Assembly (NCBI GenBank): GCA_044348365.1
Contig: JBIKSY010000002.1
Location: 4,389-68,388 of the forward strand
Length of the DNA: 64,000 bases
From: Chth-196 sp044348365
GTDB lineage: Bacteria > Verrucomicrobiota > Verrucomicrobiia > Chthoniobacterales > Chthoniobacteraceae
Reading direction: 5' to 3'
This document shows, piece after piece, positions 24,282 to 31,978 of the stretch. A model generated the notes under the pieces. That model had not been told where the DNA came from and did no database searches. It saw nothing but the letters and a program-made list of their open reading frames with translations. The stretch's first letter is position 1; each line of letters starts with the position of its first letter. Both the position numbers and the translations under genes were made by a program.

Positions 24282-25100
24282 TCAGGGGGCGGTCACTCCG
24301 GACTTCTCGGCGGCCTTGACCTCGTCCCATAGCTGGTCGAGCGCCTCGAGAGGCGAGCCCGCCATGCCGATGCCGCGCTTGCGCGCCAGCTCCTCCACGC
24401 CACGGAAACGGCGCCCGAACTTGCGCGTGGCGCCACTGAGGGCCACCTCGGCGTCCACCTCCAGCTTGCGCGCCAGATTGACCACCGCGAAAAGAAGGTC
24501 GCCCAGTTCCTCCTCCATGGGCAGGCCCGCCTGCAAATCGGCCTCCACCTCGGCGAGCTCCTCCCTGATTTTCTCGAGCACGGGCTGCGCCTCCTGCCAG
24601 TCAAAGCCGACCTTGGCGGCCCGCTTCTGGATTTTGGCGGCGTACTGCAGTGCCGGCAAACCCGGGGAGACACCGTCCAGCGCCGATTCCTCCGCCGCGC
24701 CCCCGCGTTCTTGCCGCTTGATCTCCTCCCAGCGGATCAGCACCGCGGCGGAATCCGCGGCGCTTTCACCGGCGAAAACGTGGGGGTGCCGGCGCACCAG
24801 TTTCTGGGCGATGCCGAGGGCGACGGCGTCAAAGGCAAAGCGGCCCTCCTCCTCGGCGATCTGGGCGTGAAACACCACCTGCAGCAGGAGGTCGCCGAGT
24901 TCCTCGCGCAGGTTGGCGTCGTCCGCGGCGTCGATGGCGGCGGTGACCTCGTAGGCCTCCTCCAGCAGGCCGGCGCGGAGCGAGGCGTGGGTTTGTTCCT
25001 GGTCCCAGGGGCAGCCGTTGGGGGCGCGCAGGGCGGCGACGATGGCGCGCAACTGGTCGAGACCGGAGAGGGACGCATCGGGCGGGGACTGGAGCGGCAT
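24282..25100 (-). CDS. mazG: Nucleoside triphosphate pyrophosphohydrolase MazG
   Basis: A 272-residue cytoplasmic enzyme with two MazG domains. The first contains LRAPNGCPWDQEQTHASLR, LLEEAYEVTAAID and EELGDLLLQVVFHAQIAEEEG, which supply the EExxE...ExxD metal-binding motif. The second contains the DWQEAQPV, EEELGDLLFAVVNLARKL and SGATRKFGRRF segments. It should hydrolyse nucleoside triphosphates to monophosphates and pyrophosphate, as a housekeeping or (p)ppGpp-modulating enzyme. The frame runs 50 codons further upstream, but PWDQEQ lies at the normal distance from the ATG at 25100. Divergent to the DUF429-like gene. Confidence 0.93.
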   Translation of the reverse strand: MPLQSPPDASLSGLDQLRAIVAALRAPNGCPWDQEQTHASLRAGLLEEAYEVTAAIDAADDANLREELGDLLLQVVFHAQIAEEEGRFAFDAVALGIAQKLVRRHPHVFAGESAADSAAVLIRWEEIKRQERGGAAEESALDGVSPGLPALQYAAKIQKRAAKVGFDWQEAQPVLEKIREELAEVEADLQAGLPMEEELGDLLFAVVNLARKLEVDAEVALSGATRKFGRRFRGVEELARKRGIGMAGSPLEALDQLWDEVKAAEKSGVTAP

Positions 25101-25248
25101 AGGCCTCCAGCTTAGACTGCCCCCGGGGCCCGTTGCCAGTCCGCACCTCGGTGCGGCCCCTCTGCACCAAGGTGCCGGTTGGGGGATTGGCGATTGCGGG
25201 GCGGGGGCCGGCGGGTTTTGCTTTGCGGAGTCTTTTTCGAGAATCCTC

Positions 25249-26028
25249 ATGGCTCAATTTTCCCGCTACCTTGGAGTCGACTATTCCGGCGCCCGAACAC
25301 CGACCTGCAGCCTGCCTGGGCTGCGGGTTTACTCGGCGACCCCGGCGGACGGGCCCGTGGAAGTCCAACCCCCGCCCAGCCCGCGGAAGTATTTCACGCG
25401 CCGGGGTCTGGCCGAATGGCTGGAAGGGGAACTGCGCGACGGTCCGCCGACGCTTGTCGGGATCGACCACGCGTTTTCGTTTCCCCTCCGGTATTTTGAG
25501 GTCCACCGGATTCCGCCGGACTGGCAGGCGTTTCTGGAGGATTTCCAGCAGCACTGGCCCACCGATGGCCCCAACATGTATGTCGACTTCATCCGGGACG
25601 GAATGCACGGCAGGGGCGCCGAGCGCACGGGGGCGTCCCGCTGGAGGCGGCTGACCGAAGAGCGCGCCCGGGCGAAGTCGGTTTTTCACTTTGACGTGCA
25701 GGGAAGCGTGGCCAAGTCGACCCATGCCGGCCTGCCCTGGCTGTTGTACCTCCGGCGGCAGCTTGGAGCGCGGGTGCACTTTTGGCCCTTTGACGGCTGG
25801 GCGCCGCCGCCCGGGGTTTCGGTGTTGGCAGAGGGCTACCCGGCGCTCTGGAGCCGGAGCTTTCCGAGCGAGGAGCGCAACGGGCACCAGCAGGACGCCT
25901 ACAGCGTCGCGAGGTGGATGCGTGAACGGGACGCCGCGGGGGAGCTCGGCGCGCAATTCGAGCTGGCGCTGAACCCCGCGATCAGGAGTCTAGCGGAGGT
26001 GGAGGGGTGGATTCTCGGCGTTGCCTGA
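25249..26028 (+). CDS. DUF429-like predicted RNase-H-fold protein
   Basis: A 259-residue protein. It begins MAQFSRYLGVDYSGAR, with an acidic residue in the first strand. GIDHAFSFP follows near residue 78, and GYPALWSRSFPSEERNGHQQDAYSVARW lies toward the end, with an Asp in QQDAYS. This spacing of acidic residues resembles DUF429 and related RNase-H-fold predicted nucleases. A tract with PNMYVDFIRD and KSVFHFDVQGSVAKSTHAG lies between. The function is unknown and the family assignment is tentative. The frame extends 77 codons upstream over the mazG promoter region; the ATG at 25249 was chosen because the first beta-strand follows directly. Confidence 0.55.
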   Translation: MAQFSRYLGVDYSGARTPTCSLPGLRVYSATPADGPVEVQPPPSPRKYFTRRGLAEWLEGELRDGPPTLVGIDHAFSFPLRYFEVHRIPPDWQAFLEDFQQHWPTDGPNMYVDFIRDGMHGRGAERTGASRWRRLTEERARAKSVFHFDVQGSVAKSTHAGLPWLLYLRRQLGARVHFWPFDGWAPPPGVSVLAEGYPALWSRSFPSEERNGHQQDAYSVARWMRERDAAGELGAQFELALNPAIRSLAEVEGWILGVA

Positions 26029-26037
26029 GGGGCGGCT

Positions 26038-27261
26038 TTAGCGCGACCAGGAAGGCTCGGAGATCCTCCCTAGATTCGAGGCAATGGTGGTGCGCTGGAG
26101 AGTGACGATGTCCAGCACCACCAAAGAGCCGCCCTGACCGTACACCAGGTGCCGGGAGTCGGGGCCCCAGGCAGGGCTCTGCCCCTCCCCGAGAACGCGG
26201 ACCTGCCCCGAGGGAAACTCGATGATGGCCACGTTGAAACTCCCTCCGCTGCGCACGTTGAAGGCTACCTTCCGGCCGTCGGGCGACCAGTTGGGCTCTG
26301 TGTTATAGGAATGCCCGGTGCGAAGTTGGGCAGGGGAGCCCCCCGAGGAGGAGATCCGGTAAAGCATCGGGCTACCACCAGCGTCCGAGGAATAGATGAG
26401 CTCGCGTCCGTCGGGCGACCAGCTCGGGCTGCTTTCGACCCCGGAAGTCATCGTAAGCCGCCGCGCGGAACCGCCGCCGGAGTCCGTCACGTAAAGCTCT
26501 GGGTTACCGTCCTTGCTGAGGGTGACTGCAAAACGGCCACCGTCCGGGGAGTACGCGGCGCCGGAGTTGGTGCCCGGATACTTCATGATGCGGCGGCGGG
26601 ACCCCGAGCCGAGGTCGATCTCGTACACATCGGCGTAACCGCTCTGGTAGCCGGTGTAGGCGAGGCGCCGGCCGTCGGCGGAGAGGCGTGGGGAGACGCT
26701 CAGGCGGCCGTCGTGGGTCTGTTGGACCGTGTTGGAGCCGTCGGAGTCGATGGTGTAGACCTCCTTGTGGCCCGAGCGTGTCGCGACGAAGGCGATGCGC
26801 GAACCGGCGATGCCTTTGGAACCGGTGAGCGCCTCGATGATGTCGTTGGCGAAGGCGTGGGCCTGTGCGCGGGCGTTGCCCGAGTAGGAGCGCTCCAGTA
26901 CGGTGCGGGTGCCGCGTTCGGAAACCAGACCGCGCAGGGAGGAACCCGAGGAGGTGCCACTGATTTGAAAACTGCCCGTATTTGGGCCGCCCACCGAAAG
27001 CGCTCCGGACATCTGGAGGTCCTTCTGCAGGATTTGCGAGATGGTCGCGCCGTCGGCCCCGCCGATGCCGTTGAGGCCCACTCCGATTTTGTCGCTCTTG
27101 GTGATGGTAATCACCGGCGAGTCCTGTGCCCGCAGGGCCGGGGCGGTGCACAAAACGAGGCCGGCGGCTGCGCAGGCGGCCGCGTTATGGAGAAGCTGGA
27201 TGCCCGAGGAGCGAGGCGAAGGGCGTTGGCCGGGGCGTGAGGAAGACGGGGTCGTTTTCAT
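26038..27261 (-). CDS. tolB: TolB, Tol-Pal periplasmic beta-propeller
   Basis: A 407-residue periplasmic protein with a basic N-terminus and a hydrophobic segment (AACAAAGLVLCTAPALRAQ). An N-terminal alpha/beta domain (VITITKSDKIGVGLNGIGG, ISQILQKDLQMSGALSVGG) precedes the propeller. That domain is the site at which TolB contacts its partners. Propeller repeats then follow: SRIAFVATRSGHKEVYTIDSD, SADGRRLAYTGYQ, SPDGGRFAVTLS, SPSWSPDGRELIYSSDAGG and EPNWSPDGRKVAFN. The Tol-Pal system supports outer-membrane constriction. No tolQ, tolR, tolA or pal gene is in this window. Convergent with the DUF429-like gene, 9 bases apart. Confidence 0.88.
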   Translation of the reverse strand: MKTTPSSSRPGQRPSPRSSGIQLLHNAAACAAAGLVLCTAPALRAQDSPVITITKSDKIGVGLNGIGGADGATISQILQKDLQMSGALSVGGPNTGSFQISGTSSGSSLRGLVSERGTRTVLERSYSGNARAQAHAFANDIIEALTGSKGIAGSRIAFVATRSGHKEVYTIDSDGSNTVQQTHDGRLSVSPRLSADGRRLAYTGYQSGYADVYEIDLGSGSRRRIMKYPGTNSGAAYSPDGGRFAVTLSKDGNPELYVTDSGGGSARRLTMTSGVESSPSWSPDGRELIYSSDAGGSPMLYRISSSGGSPAQLRTGHSYNTEPNWSPDGRKVAFNVRSGGSFNVAIIEFPSGQVRVLGEGQSPAWGPDSRHLVYGQGGSLVVLDIVTLQRTTIASNLGRISEPSWSR

Positions 27262-27361
27262 GGAGGCGGTCGTTGGGACAGTTGGCCGGAATGTAGTTCA
27301 AACGCCCGAGTTTCCAAGCCGATTGCGAGAAGAGTCCTGTGATTGGGCAAGCGGAAGATGG

Positions 27362-27397
27362 CAAAAAAAGAGCCGCAACCCCCGAAGGAGCCGCGGC
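27362..27397 (-). terminator. Rho-independent terminator with TTCG loop
   Basis: On the minus strand the sequence reads GCCGC GGCTCC TTCG GGGGTT GCGGC, followed by TC and seven Ts. The outer 5 bp are perfect, the inner pairs include G-T, and the loop is the stable TTCG tetraloop. It lies 43 nt after the stop of the cytochrome/FGE-like gene at 27440, so it ends that transcript before tolB. Confidence 0.8.
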
Positions 27398-27439
27398 GCT
27401 GTGCCTGCCGGCGCGTTTACCCGGCGCTGGGGGGAGCGG

Positions 27440-28843
27440 TTACTCCTTTTCCACGCCGCTGTTCCAGTATTTCTGAAGGTCCTGGGGCGCCGGAGTCTCC
27501 AGCGGACGGACGACGCGGAAGCCTAGGAACTGGGCGTCCGTGTGGTACCAGATGCTCTTTGGGAACTGCGGATCCTGGATCTTCCAGTCTGGATCGGAGA
27601 AGCGCCTGTGGGCGACACGGAGTTTTTCGGCGGAATCATCGTCCCAGGCACCGCCGCGGGCGACGTGGGGGTAGGGTTTGGTGGCCTTGACCCAAGGGCT
27701 CTTGGCGTCCCCGCTCGCGTAGGCGGTGGGGGAGTACTGGTCCAGGGTCCATTCCATGACGTTGCCCAGAATGTCGTGCAGTCCCCAGGGGTTGGGCTTT
27801 TTGCGGCCGACCTTCTGGTACTTGCCGTCGCTGTTGTCGGCAAACCAGCAGTAGTCGCCGGCGGCGTCGGAGTCGTCTCCCCAGAAGTAGGCGGTCGTGG
27901 TGCCTGCGCGGGCCGCGTATTCCCATTCAGCCTCGGTGGGCAGGCGGTAGAAGTGGCCGGTCTTGGCGCTAAGCCATTCGCAGTACTTGTTGGCGGCGTG
28001 CTGGGTCATTGAGATGGCGGGGAAGCCGTCCTTACCCATGCCGAAGCTCATTTCCACATAGGGCTGGGTCGGGCGGGAGGAAGCGTCGGTCAGGTCGTTG
28101 AGCTTCGCCTCCACCTCGCGTCCGGCGCGGATGCGCTTTTCCTCAGTCGGATACATGAAGAGTTCAAATTCGTTCCAGGTCACCTCGCACTTGCCCATCC
28201 AGAAGGGGGCGATTTCCACGGTGCGCTGGGGGCCTTCGTCCTTGTTGCGGCCGGCTTCGCCTTCAGGGCTGCCCATTTTGAATTTGCCCGCCGGGATGGG
28301 GACCAGCTCAAAGACCACCTCGGTGCCGTTGATGGTCTCGGCGTAGGGCTTCATGTCCTTTGCCGGGATGACGGGGGATTTGGCGGTGATGCGGGCGTGG
28401 ATGTCCGCGACGAGGGCTGTCTCGTCCACCTTGGAGTATTCCTCTTTTTTCTTGGAGATGAGGGTGAGCTCATCCGGCCACTGAGCGCCTTCCTCGATCC
28501 AGGCTTTGATCATTGCGGCTACTTCCTTCGGGAGTGGACCGCCCTTTTTCTTGGGAGGCATGAGCAGGTCGTCGTCGTCGGGCAGCACCATGGTGGTGTA
28601 CATGGGGCTTTTGTCCGCTTTTCCCGGAACGAGCGCAGGGCCGTTCTCGCCCGAGGTGAGCGCCTGCTTGCGGGTGTCCAGACGCACCCCGCCTTTGACG
28701 TTGCCCTCGCGGTGGCAGGAGACGCAGTTGTTTTCCAGCACGGGTTGGACGTCCTTCACAAAATCCACCGCGGCGTGTGCGGTGAACCCTGCGCCGGGAA
28801 GAACCAAGGAGGCGATGGCGGTAAGACGGGACGGGAGTTTCAT
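27440..28843 (-). CDS. Secreted PSCyt1 haem domain fused to FGE/SUMF1-like domain
   Basis: A 467-residue protein. The signal peptide has a hydrophobic LTAIASLVLPGAG core. A CVSCH haem motif at 40-44 sits in the planctomycete cytochrome domain (VLENNCVSCHREGNVKGG, MPPKKKGGPLPKEV). From about residue 178 a formylglycine-generating-enzyme/SUMF1-type fold appears: PIPAGKFKMGSPEGEAGRNKDEGP, MGKCEVTWNEFE, RLPTEAEWEYAARAGTTTAYFWGDD, VGRKKPNPWGLHDILGNVMEW, VARGGAWDD and FLGFRVV. The C-terminal region RRFSDPDWKIQDP lacks the cysteine pair that active FGE enzymes use. It is therefore unlikely to mature sulfatases itself; a binding or scaffold role is more plausible. It starts 220 nt from the divergent cysteine-cluster gene. 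Confidence 0.88.
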   Translation of the reverse strand: MKLPSRLTAIASLVLPGAGFTAHAAVDFVKDVQPVLENNCVSCHREGNVKGGVRLDTRKQALTSGENGPALVPGKADKSPMYTTMVLPDDDDLLMPPKKKGGPLPKEVAAMIKAWIEEGAQWPDELTLISKKKEEYSKVDETALVADIHARITAKSPVIPAKDMKPYAETINGTEVVFELVPIPAGKFKMGSPEGEAGRNKDEGPQRTVEIAPFWMGKCEVTWNEFELFMYPTEEKRIRAGREVEAKLNDLTDASSRPTQPYVEMSFGMGKDGFPAISMTQHAANKYCEWLSAKTGHFYRLPTEAEWEYAARAGTTTAYFWGDDSDAAGDYCWFADNSDGKYQKVGRKKPNPWGLHDILGNVMEWTLDQYSPTAYASGDAKSPWVKATKPYPHVARGGAWDDDSAEKLRVAHRRFSDPDWKIQDPQFPKSIWYHTDAQFLGFRVVRPLETPAPQDLQKYWNSGVEKE

Positions 28844-29063
28844 GGAGTAGTGGATCTGAGCGGGCTTTGGCGGGGGAAGTCAAGTGGAGCAACCTCACAG
28901 AGGCGCTGGCTTTGGCCGAAAAGTAGGATAACTTTGCCTTGGACCTTCTGGAATCGTACTTCGATTTTTCGGCGGGTCACCTTTTCTGCATCGCATGCGC
29001 CTGCCCGAGGCAGGCCCCAACAAGTGTCTCCCCCCCGAAAACTGAAGTCTTCAAAAAAAAGCC

Positions 29064-29423
29064 ATGGCATTTGAAGTGCATTACGACTGCCAGCGCTGCA
29101 CGGCCTGCTGCCGCTGGCCGGGGCAGGTGAAGATCGGCGAGCCTGAAATCCAGGCAATGGCCGCGCTGCTGGGCTTGGAAACCTGGGAGTTCATCCAGCA
29201 GTACACCCGCCTCAGACCGCAGCGGGATGGCTTGGCGCTGCTGGACAAGCCCAACGGGGAGTGCATTTTTCTCGAAGGGCGCGACTGTCGCGTCCAAGAG
29301 GCCAAACCGGTCCAGTGCCGGGGCTTTCCCAACACGTGGAACTTTCCGGGCTGGCGCTCTGTTTGCGAAGCCGTTCCCCGGTTGACGGCCGGTGCCGGCC
29401 CCTTGCAGGAGGCTGGCGCGTGA
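29064..29423 (+). CDS. YkgJ-family cysteine-cluster protein (CxxCxxCC)
   Basis: A 119-residue cytoplasmic protein. Cysteines occur as C9-x2-C12-x2-C15-C16, then C67, C75, C85 and C101, matching the YkgJ zinc/iron-chelating family (YDCQRCTACCRWPG; GECIFLEGRDCRVQEAKPVQCRGFP). Eight cysteines could hold an iron-sulfur cluster or zinc. The family has no established reaction. Its stop overlaps the GTG start of the pseudopilin gene (GTGA), so it is the first gene of the overlapping pseudopilin operon rather than an independent unit. It may only be a translational lead-in. Confidence 0.85.
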   Translation: MAFEVHYDCQRCTACCRWPGQVKIGEPEIQAMAALLGLETWEFIQQYTRLRPQRDGLALLDKPNGECIFLEGRDCRVQEAKPVQCRGFPNTWNFPGWRSVCEAVPRLTAGAGPLQEAGA

Positions 29424-29941
29424 AAAAACGTGCGTTCAATGCCTCCCGGGGCTTCACCCTGTTGGAGATCAGTCTGGTGGTGGTGATCGGCTTTATGATG
29501 CTCAGCCTCGCCACCCCCACCATCCGCGGCCTCTTTGCCGAGCAACGGGTGCGGGACCGGAAGCACCAGTTCGAGGAGTTTGTCCACAGGGCCGGCGCTC
29601 TGGCGAAATCCACCCGCGGGGAGGTGCGTCTGATCTGGGAAAAGGAGGGCATCCGGATGGTGACCGAGGGCCTTCCCGTGGAGGAGAACCTGCTGGGCGC
29701 CGGTGAGGCCGTGGCGCAGGAGGCTTCGGCGGGGGAGTTTTTCGCCGTGGACAAGAACGAGGCACTCTCTCTGGTGCGGGTCGCTGCGCGTGACCGGGAA
29801 CCGCTGGCGGAATGGAGCTTCTGGCCTGCGGGTGTGCGGGAGCCTGTGGAGATTTACTACAGCGGCACCGCCGGTCGCTGGGCGCTCCGGTTCAACGCGC
29901 TGGTCCCTGATCCGGAGGAACTGAGTGTGGAAACGTACTAG
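29420..29941 (+). CDS. Pseudopilin, GspH/type IV prepilin-like
   Basis: A 173-residue protein started at GTG 29420. The prepilin motif is SRG-FTLLEISLVVVIGF, with cleavage after G11, F at +1 and E at +5, followed by a 20-residue hydrophobic helix. The charged helix RDRKHQFEEFVHRAGALAKS and a beta-rich C-terminus with EPVEIYYSGTAGRWALRFN are typical of H-type minor pseudopilins. A membrane-embedded prepilin peptidase would process it. Its start overlaps the YkgJ stop by four bases. The next gene begins 3 nt after its stop. The frame upstream to 29261 has no export signal. Confidence 0.83.
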   Translation: MKKRAFNASRGFTLLEISLVVVIGFMMLSLATPTIRGLFAEQRVRDRKHQFEEFVHRAGALAKSTRGEVRLIWEKEGIRMVTEGLPVEENLLGAGEAVAQEASAGEFFAVDKNEALSLVRVAARDREPLAEWSFWPAGVREPVEIYYSGTAGRWALRFNALVPDPEELSVETY

Positions 29942-29944
29942 GCG

Positions 29945-30382
29945 ATGAGTCAGAGCACCCATCATAGGCAGCTGTTCAGAGCGGGGAAGCGTCCCGCCCC
30001 GGGCTTCATCCTGCTCGAGGCGATGATGGCCACGGCGATTTTTGCAATCGCGGTGCTGGCCCTGGCCCGGTGCATTGAGTCGGGCATCCAGTCCGGGGTG
30101 ATTTTGAAGGAGGATGCCCGTGCGCAGCGGGCGCTGGTTAATTGGATGCGGGAGTTGGAGTCGGGCGCGCAGCCGTATTCCGACGGCCTGAGCGTCGAAT
30201 TGAAGAGGGAGTTCACGGGGATGCGCGTCCGGCAGTCGGTGACCCCGCTGGAACTGGTGGACCAGAATAAGAACGTGGTGGACGGCATTTTGGAGGTGAA
30301 CCTGGAGCTCAGCTGGCTCAACGGCGGCGGGGTGAAGGCGGTCAAACAGCTCAAGTTTTATGCTTATCCAGCCGGGGGCTAA
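29945..30382 (+). CDS. Pseudopilin, GspI-like
   Basis: A 145-residue protein with the prepilin site APG-FILLEAMMATAIFAIAV (cleavage after G20, E25 at +5) and a hydrophobic helix. The small globular domain ending QLKFYAYPAGG and the motif LSWLNGGG fit I-type minor pseudopilins of type II secretion systems. Placement between H-type and J-type genes supports the call. Its last 23 bases overlap the J-type gene, an unusually long overlap that suggests coupled translation. Confidence 0.82.
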   Translation: MSQSTHHRQLFRAGKRPAPGFILLEAMMATAIFAIAVLALARCIESGIQSGVILKEDARAQRALVNWMRELESGAQPYSDGLSVELKREFTGMRVRQSVTPLELVDQNKNVVDGILEVNLELSWLNGGGVKAVKQLKFYAYPAGG

Positions 30383-31019
30383 TCCACGGGCGTCCAGCCC
30401 GGTTTTTGTGAAGCGGAGGCCTGCAGGCTTCACGCTGCTCGAAATCATGGTCGGGGTGGGCGTGCTGGGAATGCTGCTGATCTCCATGTACCAGTTGGTG
30501 GGCACCCAGCTGCTGGCGCTCCAGACGACCCGGGAAAGCCAGGTGGAGTCGGTCGCCATGCAGGGGCTGGTCCGGTACGTGCAGGGAATCCTGGCGGGGC
30601 TGCCGCTCAAGCAGAACGACGTCCTGCGCGGAGTGCACCACGTCTACGGCATGGTGCCCGCCGACGAACTCCAGTGGATTGCCCGTCCGGGCCTGGGCGT
30701 GCTGACCTCGGCAGCCGCGGATGACGACTACGCGGTCACCCTCACCATCCAGCCGCGCACGTCCACCTCGCGGCGGCAGGATTTGGGGATCCGGCGCCGG
30801 CTGGTGACCGAACCCGACAGCTCCTACGAATGGATCACGCTGCTGCCCGACATCGTGGCGCTCGAGTTTGCCTACTTCCACCCCTCGCTGGGGCTCTGGC
30901 AGGAAAAGTGGGAGGACACCAACACACGGCCCACGCTTGTGCGCATGAAGGTGTGGCGCAGGGAGGGGGAGGAACCGTTTGAAATCGTACTGCCGGTGCC
31001 TTCCGCACGCATTCAATGA
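30360..31019 (+). CDS. Pseudopilin, GspJ-like
   Basis: A 219-residue protein. The prepilin motif PAG-FTLLEIMVGVGVLGMLL has cleavage after G23 and E28 at +5. The long C-terminal domain has many beta strands (DDYAVTLTIQPRTSTS, SSYEWITLLPDIVALEFAYF, RPTLVRMKVWRREGEEPFE), as in J-type minor pseudopilins. It overlaps the I-type gene by 23 bases and the K-type gene by four (ATGA). Confidence 0.82.
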   Translation: MLIQPGANPRASSPVFVKRRPAGFTLLEIMVGVGVLGMLLISMYQLVGTQLLALQTTRESQVESVAMQGLVRYVQGILAGLPLKQNDVLRGVHHVYGMVPADELQWIARPGLGVLTSAAADDDYAVTLTIQPRTSTSRRQDLGIRRRLVTEPDSSYEWITLLPDIVALEFAYFHPSLGLWQEKWEDTNTRPTLVRMKVWRREGEEPFEIVLPVPSARIQ

Positions 31020-31978
31020 AAGAGGACCTAGTAGAAGCGGCCATGAAACGGAGAGGAACACCTCGGGTGAGGTTGGTTCGCCGCGTGCCAAGGGAAGGCG
31101 GTTCGGCGCTGCTCGCGGTGTTTTGGTCTATCATGGTGCTGACCCTCGCGATTTCAGGGTGGTTTTTCTGGCTGCAGCAACGGGTGCAGGAGCACGGGGA
31201 CGACGCGCGGGGGGCGGAGGCGATGGCGATGGCGCACTCCGGGTACGCGGTGGCGAGCAATCCAAAGGTGGACCGGTTCAGTTCGCTGTTGCGGGCGGAA
31301 CCGGTGACGGGGATGGGCTACCGTGTGACGGTGGAAAGCGAAGGAGGGCGGATCAACCTTGCATGGGTGCTGACCGGCAACGACGCTGCAAGACGCAACC
31401 TTTTCAAGCAGTGGCTGGAGTTTGTCATCGGCGTCGATCTGATCACTAGAGACCGGCTGATGGATTGTCTCATGGACTATGTGGACGGAGACAACATTAC
31501 ACGGCCCAACGGCCAGGAGGACTCGCCCACCTACCATCCCGCCAACCGCATGATTCAAAATCTGGACGAGCTCAAACGGATCCCAGGGCTGGAACCCCTC
31601 ACCACCTACCCGGGTTGGAAGGAACTGCTGACGCTCGAGAGCACCGGTCCGCTGGATTTGATGGAGATTCCCGAGGAACTGCTGCGGCTGCTACCTGGTT
31701 TTGGAGAAACGCAGGTGTTGCGCTGGCTCCAGATCCGAGCCGGGCAGGACCAGGTGCTGCACACCGAGGACGATCCCAAGTACACGACGGGCGACCAGGT
31801 GCGGGCCGCGCTGGGTTTTGGTGAAAAACAGTGGGCGCTTCTGGCACCCTTGGTGACCGTGAATGAGCGGACGGTGCGCATCGTTTGTGAGGGCTACTCC
31901 GGAAAAGTCGTTCGACAACTGCAGGTGGTTGTACGAAAAGGCACAGGGAACCAACAGATACGTTCCTGGATCGAATGA
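31016..31978 (+). CDS. Pseudopilin, GspK-like tip protein
   Basis: A 320-residue protein. A basic N-terminus is followed by EGG-SALLAVFWSIMVLTLAI, a prepilin-type helix. It lacks Glu at +5 (Ala34), the same departure seen in GspK proteins. The large globular domain carries helix-hairpin-type segments (IQNLDELKRIPGLEPL, IPEELLRLLPGFGETQVLRWL), matching the SAM-like domain of GspK. K-type proteins cap the I-J-K tip of the pseudopilus. The start overlaps the J stop and the stop overlaps the L start, each by four bases. Confidence 0.82.
   Translation: MKEDLVEAAMKRRGTPRVRLVRRVPREGGSALLAVFWSIMVLTLAISGWFFWLQQRVQEHGDDARGAEAMAMAHSGYAVASNPKVDRFSSLLRAEPVTGMGYRVTVESEGGRINLAWVLTGNDAARRNLFKQWLEFVIGVDLITRDRLMDCLMDYVDGDNITRPNGQEDSPTYHPANRMIQNLDELKRIPGLEPLTTYPGWKELLTLESTGPLDLMEIPEELLRLLPGFGETQVLRWLQIRAGQDQVLHTEDDPKYTTGDQVRAALGFGEKQWALLAPLVTVNERTVRIVCEGYSGKVVRQLQVVVRKGTGNQQIRSWIE

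Noticed and set aside
29081..30610. 509-codon minus-strand frame opposite the pseudopilin genes
   Set aside because: Opposes genes with clear prepilin motifs; composition is Pro/Arg/His-rich and motif-free.
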